Positions 39,856-47,300 of a stretch of DNA of 64,000 nucleotides are shown here, in pieces. A model generated the notes under the pieces. The model was given only the letters and a program-made list of their open reading frames with translations. It made no database searches and was not told where the DNA came from. Each line of letters starts with the position of its first letter. Within the stretch, counting starts at the first letter, position 1. The stretch is taken from positions 1,432,297 to 1,496,296 of the forward strand of contig NZ_VDES01000002.1 of the NCBI RefSeq assembly GCF_013607875.1, written 5' to 3'. The position numbers were made by a program, and so were the translations under genes. The DNA is from Blastomonas ursincola (GTDB lineage Bacteria; Pseudomonadota; Alphaproteobacteria; Sphingomonadales; Sphingomonadaceae).

Positions 39856-40503
39856 ATGAATATCATTCTTTTGGGCCCTCCAGGCGCGGGCAAGGGCACC
39901 CAGGCCCAGCGTCTGGTCGACGAACGCGGCATGAAGCAGCTGTCGACCGGCGACATGCTGCGCGCCGCGGTCAAGGCGGGCACGCCGATCGGGCTCAAGG
40001 CCAAGGCGGTGATGGAGGCGGGCGAGCTCGTCTCCGACGAGATCGTCTCCGGGATCATCGGCGATGCGCTCGACGAGCTGTCGCCCGAGACCGGCATCAT
40101 CTTCGACGGCTATCCGCGCACTGCGGCCCAGGCCGAATCGCTCGACGAGATTCTGGAAGCGCGTGGCCGCAGCCTGCACCATGTCATCGAGCTCGAGGTG
40201 AACGAGGACGCGCTGGTCGATCGCATCACCGGCCGCTTCACCTGCGCCAATTGCGGCGAGGGCTATCACGACCGCTACAAGCTGCCCGCCAAGGAAGGCG
40301 TGTGCGACAAGTGCGGCTCGACCGAGTTCAAGCGTCGCCCGGACGATAATGAGGAAACCGTGCGCACGCGCATGGCCGAATATCGCGCCAAGACCGCACC
40401 GATCCTGCCGATCTACGAAGCGCGCAGCATCGTCAGCCGCGTCGATGGCATGGCGAGCATGGATGCTGTCGCTGGCCAGATCGCGGACGTCTTGAACGGT
40501 TAA
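39856..40503 (+). CDS. adk: Adenylate kinase with zinc-binding LID
   Basis: 215 residues from ATG 39856. P-loop GPPGAGKGTQAQ, STGDMLRAAV, FDGYPRTAAQAE and RTRMAEYRAKTAPI are canonical. The LID domain has Cys130, Cys133, Cys150 and Cys153 in two CXXC pairs, the zinc form known from Gram-positive and some Gram-negative bacteria. It interconverts AMP, ADP and ATP. It follows secY as in many bacteria; the next usual genes (rpsM, rpsK, rpoA, rplQ) are absent here. Confidence 0.98.
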   Translation: MNIILLGPPGAGKGTQAQRLVDERGMKQLSTGDMLRAAVKAGTPIGLKAKAVMEAGELVSDEIVSGIIGDALDELSPETGIIFDGYPRTAAQAESLDEILEARGRSLHHVIELEVNEDALVDRITGRFTCANCGEGYHDRYKLPAKEGVCDKCGSTEFKRRPDDNEETVRTRMAEYRAKTAPILPIYEARSIVSRVDGMASMDAVAGQIADVLNG

Positions 40504-40804
40504 ATTTGCCCTGATTGCGGTATCGCTCCCTAAGCCCTCCCCCTCGATGGGGGAGGGTTGGGTGGGGGTGATCGCTCCGGATTGTACCCCGCTCTCATGG
40601 CCGCGCGGTTGCGCTCCGCGGCACCAACACCCTCACTGCTGCGACTAGCCAGCAAGCTGGCAAGTCTCGCTACCTCTCCCATCGAGGGAGAGGTGGGGAG
40701 TGCATGCGTCTGTCTCGTGCCGCCATCCTTCGCGCGCAGCTGGGGCTGTGCAAGCCTGTGAACTGCAAGTATAATTTGGGCTCGCGGGGGCAGGAGATCG
40801 AACG
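40504..40804. other. Gap after adk, mostly repeat element
   Basis: About 300 bases without a gene. Most of it is copy 2 of the hairpin element. The remainder upstream of 40805 has no recognisable promoter that I would defend. Confidence 0.5.
40535..40693. repeat. Hairpin-rich intergenic repeat element, copy 2
   Basis: CCCTCCCCC/GGGGGAGGG (40535-40557), GCCGCG/CGCGGC in the middle, CTAGCCAGCAAGCTGGCAAG (40645-40664), and CCTCTCCC/GGGAGAGG (40673-40693). The right two thirds line up with copy 1 at 37549-37680. Confidence 0.65.
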
Positions 40805-41098
40805 ATGAACATCACGACTGCGCACAATGCCCGATTCACGCCGCGCCAGATTGCGTGGTCCGCGGCGGCCGCGTTGCTCGTGGCGCCTGCCATCGCGATG
40901 CTGTTCACGCGTGAGGTGAACTGGGGCGCCGAGGATTTTGCGGCGTTGGCACTTTTGATTGGAGTTGGCGGTCTCGCGGGTGAGCTGGCGGTGCGATTTG
41001 CTCGCAAGCCGGTGAACCGGGCGATACTGATCGCGGCAATTGCACTTGCCTTCCTGCTCGTCTGGGCTGAACTGGCGGTGGGCATCCTGCCCGGTTGA
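40805..41098 (+). CDS. Small hypothetical membrane protein (three predicted helices)
   Basis: 97 residues. Hydrophobic segments near 17-34 (AWSAAAALLVAPAIAMLF), 45-62 (AALALLIGVGGLAGELAV) and 72-92 (AILIAAIALAFLLVWAELAVG) suggest three membrane spans. I do not recognise the family. The gene is followed 14 bases later by a lipoprotein gene in the same direction and may be co-transcribed with it. Confidence 0.7.
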   Translation: MNITTAHNARFTPRQIAWSAAAALLVAPAIAMLFTREVNWGAEDFAALALLIGVGGLAGELAVRFARKPVNRAILIAAIALAFLLVWAELAVGILPG

Positions 41099-41112
41099 GG
41101 GAGCATTTCTTG

Positions 41113-41628
41113 ATGATAAGGTTGACCGTGGTTCTCCCGCTGGCGCTGCTTGCAGCGTGCAGCAGCGAGCCTGCCAAGCAGGATGAGCTGGTGACGCTCG
41201 ACGGTGGCGCTACCACCGCGCAAGGCACGGTGTCGGCCTCGGCGGGCGGCGCGACGCCTGCTCCGGTGACGGGCGTGCAGGCGGTCGATGCAGAGGGATC
41301 GAAGCTCGAGCCGCTGCTGTCGAGCGCGATCGGTGAGGCAGGGCTGGAGACCGGCGCGTGCCGCTTCAGCCCGGCCCAAGGCGCGCTGCCGGTGCTGGTG
41401 GCCAGCAAGACGGGCGGCAAGGCGATGGTCTCGGTTGCGGGCAGGACGGTGCAGGTCGCGGCATCGGGTCCCGTTCAGCAGACCGGGGGCAGCTTTGCGG
41501 GCGAGGGCGTGACGCTGATGGTCTCGGCCTCGGGCAAGGAGGCTGCGGGCAGCGCGGCGAGCATGCAGGTCAGCGACAGCGACGGACCGGCCTTTGCGTA
41601 CAAGGACGGGTACTGGGCCTGCAACTGA
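41113..41628 (+). CDS. Hypothetical lipoprotein
   Basis: 171 residues from ATG 41113; the TTG upstream is not needed. Lipobox LAAC (Cys16) gives a mature envelope lipoprotein. The body is Gly, Ala and Ser rich with no domain I recognise. A late GLETGACRFSP (one Cys) and the C-terminal YKDGYWACN (another Cys) could form a disulfide. Confidence 0.72.
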   Translation: MIRLTVVLPLALLAACSSEPAKQDELVTLDGGATTAQGTVSASAGGATPAPVTGVQAVDAEGSKLEPLLSSAIGEAGLETGACRFSPAQGALPVLVASKTGGKAMVSVAGRTVQVAASGPVQQTGGSFAGEGVTLMVSASGKEAAGSAASMQVSDSDGPAFAYKDGYWACN

Positions 41629-41640
41629 GCGCCGGCGCGC

Positions 41641-42105
41641 TCAGTCCTCGATCGGCGCTTCGGGATTGCGGACCTTGATCAGGCCGTTGCTGCGCAGCGT
41701 CATCACCGGCTCGTCATTCTGGTTGAAGATGACGAGATCGGACTTGAACAGTCCCATGTCCGGGCGGTTCTTCGAGCGGCGTTTCTCGATGATCGTGGTC
41801 TCGATGCGCAGCGTGTCGCCCGGATAGACGGGCTTCACCCAGCGCAGGTTGTCCATACCAGGCGATCCCAGACCCGCCTGGCGCGTGGTCTTCATGTTCT
41901 CGACCAGCATCGCCATCATCATCGCGCAGGTATGCCAGCCGCTCGCCGAGAGCCGCCCGAAATGCGTCTGCGCCGCCGCCTCGTCGTCGAGATGGAAGGG
42001 CTGCGGATCGTATTTCCGGGCAAATTCCATCACCTCCTCGCGGGTGACGTCATAATGGCCGAATTTCGAAGTCGTGCCGACTTCCAGGTCTTCATAATGG
42101 ATCAT
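41641..42105 (-). CDS. MaoC-family dehydratase
   Basis: 154 residues from ATG 42105. A hot-dog fold with the hydratase 2 pattern: YDPQPFHLDDEAAAQTHFGRLSASGWHTCAM carries the catalytic Asp and His. Such enzymes hydrate enoyl-CoA esters. KPVYPGDTLRIETTIIEKR is the second family landmark. The substrate is unknown, and there are no fatty-acid genes beside it. Confidence 0.9.
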   Translation of the reverse strand: MIHYEDLEVGTTSKFGHYDVTREEVMEFARKYDPQPFHLDDEAAAQTHFGRLSASGWHTCAMMMAMLVENMKTTRQAGLGSPGMDNLRWVKPVYPGDTLRIETTIIEKRRSKNRPDMGLFKSDLVIFNQNDEPVMTLRSNGLIKVRNPEAPIED

Positions 42106-42147
42106 GGGCTTAAGTCTTGATCCGCAACCTTGTATTTGCAAGCAAAA

Positions 42148-43362
42148 TCAGCGCGCCAGCAGCGGTGCGAGCGTCGCAGGATTGCCATCCGAGGGCAGGG
42201 GCGCGATCCCGGTCAGCGCCGCGAGCAGCGGATAGACATCGACATTGTCGAACAGCGGCAGCGTCTCGGTTGGGCGGATCGAGGGGCCGAAGGCCATGAA
42301 CAGCGCGTACATGTCGGCATGGGCGGGATCATAGCCATGCGCGCCCCCTTTGACCGGATAGGGCGGGGTACCGGACAGGATTGTCCAGCCGATCTCGGCA
42401 ACGCAGATGATCGCGGCGACGCGCGGGTTCCTGCCATAATGCAGATGCTCAGGGAGCTGCTCCTTGCGATGGCAGGCCATATGGTCGTGCGGCTTCAGCA
42501 GCGCCTGATAGACGCGGTCGTCAGTGCCCGCTGCCGGTTCGATCGCGGCATAGGGCCCGGCCTCGACCGCGATATAGCTGGCGCGGTCGATCAGCTCGTC
42601 GAGCTGGATCACGCGGGTCTCGGCGGTTTCGGCCATGCCATGGTCGGCGGTGATGACGAAATTGGCGCGCACGCCGAGGGTCTCGACCCCGCGCACCAGA
42701 TCGCCGATCCGCGCATCGACCTCTGCAATCGCGGCGTCGAGCTCGGGCGAGCGGCCCGGGCCGAACCGGTGCCCGGCGGTGTCGACGGTATCGAAATACA
42801 TGGTGACGAGGCGCGGACGGATCGCAGCCGGTCGGCGCATCCAGTCGAGCACGGTGTTCACGCGCTGCGCATTGCCGATATTCTGGTCGAAGCGCAGCCA
42901 GTCGCTCGGACGGCGGCCGTCATGCGCTACCTCGCTGCCTGGCCAGAACATCGTCGCAGTGCGCACGCCCGCCTTTTCGGCGGTGATCCAGACCGGCTCG
43001 GCCTCAGCCCACCAGAACGGATCGAGCGCCTGGCGCGCATCGCCCATGCTGAACATCTGGTCGGGGCGGACGGGGTCGATCATCATGTTACCGACAATGC
43101 CGTTGCGGTCGGGGCGCTTGCCGGTGACGATGGTGTAGTGATTGGGGAAGGTCTTGCTGGGGAAGCTCGGCCGCATCGCCGCCGCGACGCCGCGCTGGCG
43201 GAATTCGGCAAGGTTCGGCGTCAGCCCGCGCTCGAGATAGTCGGGACGCATCCCGTCGATCGAGATCAGGATCGTGACCGGCGGGTCGGCATTCTCGGCC
43301 TGGGCAGAGGCAGGGGCCGCCAGCGCCAGCGCGAGCAGCGCTGCGACCAGCCGCGCGATCAT
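42148..43362 (-). CDS. Secreted ectonucleotide pyrophosphatase/phosphodiesterase-like (alkaline phosphatase superfamily)
   Basis: 404 residues with a Sec signal peptide (about 1-21, ending ASAQ). Metal ligands and nucleophile match NPP enzymes: ISIDGMRPDYL (Asp), the catalytic Thr in FPSKTFPNHYTIVTG, MYFDTVDTAGHRFGP (Asp and His), ITADHGM (Asp-His) and GAHGYD (His). NPPs release phosphate or nucleoside monophosphates from phosphodiesters outside the cytoplasm. It overlaps the PhoD-like gene by four bases, so the pair works together in phosphorus scavenging. Confidence 0.9.
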   Translation of the reverse strand: MIARLVAALLALALAAPASAQAENADPPVTILISIDGMRPDYLERGLTPNLAEFRQRGVAAAMRPSFPSKTFPNHYTIVTGKRPDRNGIVGNMMIDPVRPDQMFSMGDARQALDPFWWAEAEPVWITAEKAGVRTATMFWPGSEVAHDGRRPSDWLRFDQNIGNAQRVNTVLDWMRRPAAIRPRLVTMYFDTVDTAGHRFGPGRSPELDAAIAEVDARIGDLVRGVETLGVRANFVITADHGMAETAETRVIQLDELIDRASYIAVEAGPYAAIEPAAGTDDRVYQALLKPHDHMACHRKEQLPEHLHYGRNPRVAAIICVAEIGWTILSGTPPYPVKGGAHGYDPAHADMYALFMAFGPSIRPTETLPLFDNVDVYPLLAALTGIAPLPSDGNPATLAPLLAR

Positions 43363-44915
43363 GCCGACAGCCCGGTCATCCGCGCGCCGGGCGTGCCGTG
43401 CGCCACCTCTGCCGTCGCGCGGCGCTTGATGCTGTTCTGCCGCACCGATACCTTGTCCACGACCTGGAAATGGCTCAGCCAGGCCTCGGGCGTGACCTCG
43501 CAGACCACATAGCCGCGCTGGTCGTTGAGGAACTTGAGCTCGGGATTGTTCTTCATCATCTGCTCGCTGCCATAGCGCAGATCCGATCCGTCGCCGCCGC
43601 TGCTGATCGAGGTGGCGACGATCTCGGTGCCCACGACCTTGTCCTGATGGACGAGATCGCCGACGAAATTCTGGTGCTCGTCGCCGGTCAGCACCACGAC
43701 ATTTCCGAGGCCCGCCATCCGGCCCAGCATCCGCTGGCGCGGCACCTCATAGGCGGCCCAGCTGTCCATATTGGCGATGGGGGTGTCCTCGTTCGCGGCG
43801 CGCCTGCGGTCGAGGCTCATCATCATGATCTGTTGCGCCAGGCAGTTCCAGCGCGCGGTGTTGCGCTTGAGGTTGCGCGCGAGCCATTCTTCCTGCTCTG
43901 CGCCCAGCACCTGCGCGGTTTTGTCGCCCACGCCCTCGCAGATCGGCTTGAAGCCGTCGTCGCACGCCTGATCGCTGCGATAGGACCGGGTGTCGAGCAG
44001 CTGCAGTTCGGCGAGGTTGCCGAAGCGCGCAGTGCGGTGGAAGATGCCGGTGCCGAAGCGCGGCATATTGGCGCGGCGGATCGGCATATGCTCGTACCAA
44101 GCCTGCAGCGCGGCGGCGCGGCGAAGCTCGAACGCATCTGCCGGGACGTCCTTGCCCCCGCTGATGCCGGCGACCCAATTGTTCTCGATCTCGTGATCGT
44201 CGAAGGTCGGGAAGAAGCTGTGCGCAGCATGCGCGCGCTGCAGGTCGGTATCGGTCTTGGTCTGCGCGTAGCGCTGGCGATAATCGGCCAGGTCGTAGAG
44301 ATTCTGGCCGACGTGCAGACGCACCGGCACCTGCAGGCTGCCGCTGAAATAATTGGCGCGGGTCGGGCTGCCGCCATATTCGTAGATATAGTCGCCATAG
44401 TGGAACACGAAATCGAGGTCCTCGCGCGCGAGGTGATTGTACGCGCCGTAATAGCCGTCCTCGAAATTCTGGCATCCCACGACACCGAATTTCAGCCGAT
44501 CCACGGCTGCCTGGGCGAGCGGCAGCGTCCGCGCGCGACCGGCGAAGCTGCGCTCGCCGCCTGCGGTGAAGCGATACCAATAGGGGCGATGCGGCTGCAG
44601 CCCGCTGACCTCGACATGCACGCTGTGTGCGGTTTCGGGCCGCGCGATAACCTGGCCCTTGGCGACGATCGTGGCAAAGCGGTCGTCGCTCGCCACCTCC
44701 CAGTCGACCGCCATGGGCGACATCGGCATGCCGCCATGCGCTTCGAGCGGATCGGGCGCGAGCCGGGTCCAGATCACGAAACCGTCGGGCGAGGGATCGC
44801 CCGAGGCGATGCCCAGTGCGAACGGGAAGGTGCGGAACACGCTCTGCGCCCTGAGGATGCCGGGCGCGGCGAGAGCAAGCGGCGCGGCGGCGATGAACAG
44901 GCGGCGTGAGAGCAT
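43359..44915 (-). CDS. PhoD-family alkaline phosphatase/phosphodiesterase
   Basis: 518 residues. The start MLSRRLFIAAAPLALAAPG is a twin-arginine (Tat) signal. PhoD domain landmarks: FALGIASGDPSPDGFVIWTRL (N-terminal domain), FGVVGCQNFEDGYYGAYNHL, FVFHYGDYIYEYGG (metal-binding Asp), SFFPTFDDHEIENNW (DDHE) and VVLTGDEHQNF (Asp-x-His). PhoD enzymes need Ca and Fe and fold before Tat export. A Pho-box-like repeat lies upstream at 44968-44985. Confidence 0.93.
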   Translation of the reverse strand: MLSRRLFIAAAPLALAAPGILRAQSVFRTFPFALGIASGDPSPDGFVIWTRLAPDPLEAHGGMPMSPMAVDWEVASDDRFATIVAKGQVIARPETAHSVHVEVSGLQPHRPYWYRFTAGGERSFAGRARTLPLAQAAVDRLKFGVVGCQNFEDGYYGAYNHLAREDLDFVFHYGDYIYEYGGSPTRANYFSGSLQVPVRLHVGQNLYDLADYRQRYAQTKTDTDLQRAHAAHSFFPTFDDHEIENNWVAGISGGKDVPADAFELRRAAALQAWYEHMPIRRANMPRFGTGIFHRTARFGNLAELQLLDTRSYRSDQACDDGFKPICEGVGDKTAQVLGAEQEEWLARNLKRNTARWNCLAQQIMMMSLDRRRAANEDTPIANMDSWAAYEVPRQRMLGRMAGLGNVVVLTGDEHQNFVGDLVHQDKVVGTEIVATSISSGGDGSDLRYGSEQMMKNNPELKFLNDQRGYVVCEVTPEAWLSHFQVVDKVSVRQNSIKRRATAEVAHGTPGARMTGLSA

Positions 44916-44967
44916 CGGTCGTGGTCCTTCGAGGGGTGGCGGCGCAACACCGCCATGCCCGGATTAT

Positions 44968-44985
44968 CTGACAGGCCGGTGACGG
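44968..44985 (-). promoter_or_regulatory. Pho-box-like repeat upstream of phoD-NPP genes
   Basis: Minus strand: CCGTCAC-CGGC-CTGTCAG, two heptamers at 11-base spacing, matching CTGTCAT at 5 and 6 of 7 positions. It lies about 53-70 bases before the ATG of the PhoD-like gene, a suitable place for PhoB activation under phosphate limitation. Confidence 0.45.
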
Positions 44986-44986
44986 A

Positions 44987-46087
44987 TCAGACGTTGAACT
45001 TGAAGTGCAGCACGTCGCCGTCCTGCACGACATATTCCTTGCCTTCCTGGCGCAGCTTGCCGGCATCGCGGGCACCGGCCTCGCCGTTCAGCGCGATGTA
45101 ATCGTCATAGGCGATGGTCTCGGCGCGGATGAAGCCGCGTTCGAAATCGCTGTGGATCTCGCCTGCCGCCTGCGGGGCCTTGGAACCCACCTCGACCGTC
45201 CAGGCGCGCGCTTCCTTGGGGCCGACGGTGAAGAAGGTGATGAGGTGGAGCAGATCATAGCCGGCGCGGATGACGCGGGCGAGGCCGGTCTCCTCGAGCC
45301 CCAAGTCCGAGAGGAATTCCATCCGCCCCTCATGGTCCATGCCGACCAGCTCGGATTCGATCGCGGCGGAGACCACGACGGCCTCTGCACCTTCGGCTTT
45401 CGCCTTTTCGAACACCCGCGCGCTGAACGCGTTGCCGTCAGCCGCGCTGCCCTCGTCGACGTTGCAGACATAGAGCACCGGCTTGGAGGTGAGCAGCTGC
45501 GCCTGCGCGAGCACGCGCGCTTCCTCGTCATCGGCAGGCTCGGTCAGCCGCGCGGGCTTGCCTTCGCGCAGCAGTTCGAGCGCCTTGCCGAGCACCGATG
45601 CGCCGATCTTCGATTCCTTGTCGCCCTGTTGGCCGCGCTTGACCAGGCCGGGGACGCGCTTTTCGAGGCTTTCGAGATCGGCGAGCAGCAATTCGGTCTC
45701 GACCGTCTCGGCGTCCGAGATTGGATCGACCTTGTTCTCGACATGCTGGATGTCGTCATCCTCGAAACAGCGCAGCACGTGCACGATGGCATCGACCTCG
45801 CGAATGTTGCCGAGAAACTGGTTGCCCAGGCCTTCGCCCTTCGAGGCACCGCGCACCAGACCTGCAATGTCGACGAACGCAAGCTGGGTGGGGATGATCT
45901 TCTGGCTGCCCGCGATGGCGGCCAGCTTGTCGAGCCGCGGATCGGGCACTGCGACATTGCCGACATTGGGCTCGATCGTGCAGAACGGATAGTTCGCCGC
46001 CTGCGCCGCCTGCGTCTCGGTCAGCGCGTTGAACAGCGTGGACTTGCCGACATTCGGCAGCCCGACGATACCGCATTTGAAACCCAT
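44987..46087 (-). CDS. ychF: Ribosome-associated ATPase/GTPase YchF
   Basis: 366 residues, the usual length. [22 protein letters not shown] (Walker A at 9-17), [20 protein letters not shown], the NVDE motif in place of NKxD (CNVDEGSA, explaining its ATP preference) and the C-terminal TGS domain ([39 protein letters not shown] in parts). It is linked to translation and oxidative-stress response. Confidence 0.97.
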   Translation of the reverse strand: MGFKCGIVGLPNVGKSTLFNALTETQAAQAANYPFCTIEPNVGNVAVPDPRLDKLAAIAGSQKIIPTQLAFVDIAGLVRGASKGEGLGNQFLGNIREVDAIVHVLRCFEDDDIQHVENKVDPISDAETVETELLLADLESLEKRVPGLVKRGQQGDKESKIGASVLGKALELLREGKPARLTEPADDEEARVLAQAQLLTSKPVLYVCNVDEGSAADGNAFSARVFEKAKAEGAEAVVVSAAIESELVGMDHEGRMEFLSDLGLEETGLARVIRAGYDLLHLITFFTVGPKEARAWTVEVGSKAPQAAGEIHSDFERGFIRAETIAYDDYIALNGEAGARDAGKLRQEGKEYVVQDGDVLHFKFNV

Positions 46088-46177
46088 GATTATCCCAGCC
46101 TGAAAGTGATTGTCGGCGCCTGCGCCGACCCTGGCTGCGCCCTAGCGCCATTGCCGGGGCAATTCCAGTCTCTCCGC

Positions 46178-47173
46178 TCAACCGATATCATGCACCGCCT
46201 TGACCCAGGGGCCATAGGGGGAGCTGCCCAACATCTGCACCTGCACCCTGGCTGAAACCTCGTTGATCGCTTCTTGCGGTTTGGGGCCGGGATGCACGGC
46301 ACGGCGCAGGGGACGCTGGCCGGCGGGCAGCGCGATGATCTCGGCGATCGCGCGGGGGACGTCCATCGGGTCGGCCGAGCGACCGCTGCCGTCCTCCGTG
46401 CCCATGCGCGCCACCACCGCCGGATAGGCCGTCGCGCGCTCGGCATCGAGCCGCGCCTTGAGCGCGCCGGTATAGCGGTTGCGGTTGCGCCAGACATCGG
46501 TGGGATAGCCGCCTGGTTCGATGATCGTCACGTCTATGCCATGTGGCACCAGTTCATAGGCCATCTGCTCGCTCAAGGCTTCGAGCGCGAACTTGGTCGC
46601 GGAATAATGCCCGCCATTGGGGACGATCACCCGGCCGAGCTGCGAGGAGATGTTGACGATCAGGCCGCGCTTGACCTTGCGCATCGCGGGCAGCGCCGCG
46701 CGCGCGACGCGCTGGGCACCGAAGACATTCGTGTCGAAGATCAGCTTCGTCGCTTCCATGTCCTGCAGCTCTATCGGGCCGGTAATGCCGATCCCGGCAT
46801 TGTTGATGACGACATCGAGCGCGCCACCGGCTTGTGCCTCTGCTTCGCGCACCGCCTTGGCGACTATGGCATCCGACAGGACGTCGAGCTCGAGCACCGA
46901 GATGTCCAGCTTTTCGGTCTCTGCCGCGTTGAGCAGTTCGCTGGCCTGGGGGCGTGGCAGGTTGCGCATGGTCGCGAAGACCTTTGCACCGGCGCGCGCA
47001 TAATGCAGTGCACCGAGAAAGCCGAAGCCGGTGGCGGCGCCGGTGATGAGAATGGACTTGCCCTTGAGATCGGGTGTTGCCGCCGACTGCGCTGCGGCAC
47101 CCGGCGCGAACGCGGCAATACCGGCCAGCGCTGCGCCGCCAAGCACGTCGCGGCGATGGGGAAATTCGGCCAT
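46178..47173 (-). CDS. Tat-targeted SDR-family oxidoreductase
   Basis: 331 residues from ATG 47173. The N-terminus HRRDVLGGAALAGIAAFAPGAAA is a twin-arginine signal, unusual for an SDR. The enzyme domain has the cofactor loop TGAATGFGFLGALH, VVINNAGIGITG, catalytic Ser in IVNISSQLGRV and YSATKFALEAL. If exported, it must carry NAD(P) folded in the cytoplasm, as glucose-fructose oxidoreductase of Zymomonas does. The substrate is unknown. It lies between phoX and ychF. Confidence 0.85.
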   Translation of the reverse strand: MAEFPHRRDVLGGAALAGIAAFAPGAAAQSAATPDLKGKSILITGAATGFGFLGALHYARAGAKVFATMRNLPRPQASELLNAAETEKLDISVLELDVLSDAIVAKAVREAEAQAGGALDVVINNAGIGITGPIELQDMEATKLIFDTNVFGAQRVARAALPAMRKVKRGLIVNISSQLGRVIVPNGGHYSATKFALEALSEQMAYELVPHGIDVTIIEPGGYPTDVWRNRNRYTGALKARLDAERATAYPAVVARMGTEDGSGRSADPMDVPRAIAEIIALPAGQRPLRRAVHPGPKPQEAINEVSARVQVQMLGSSPYGPWVKAVHDIG

Positions 47174-47194
47174 GGCTGTCACTCCTGAAAGACT

Positions 47195-47230
47195 GCGGCC
47201 GCCAGCATCGCAAAACCTGCTGGCGGCCGC
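47195..47230 (-). terminator. Hairpin downstream of phoX
   Basis: GCGGCCGCCAGC (47195-47206) and GCTGGCGGCCGC (47219-47230) form a perfect 12-base-pair stem with a 12-base loop. It lies about 70 bases after the phoX stop. On the minus strand only AGTCTTTC follows, so termination strength is uncertain. Confidence 0.5.
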
Positions 47231-47300
47231 AAATGTTTCAGGGACTTGGGCGTGCCTGTTACGGTTAACCCTCAGCCTGCAGCGCATGATTGCGGTACGA

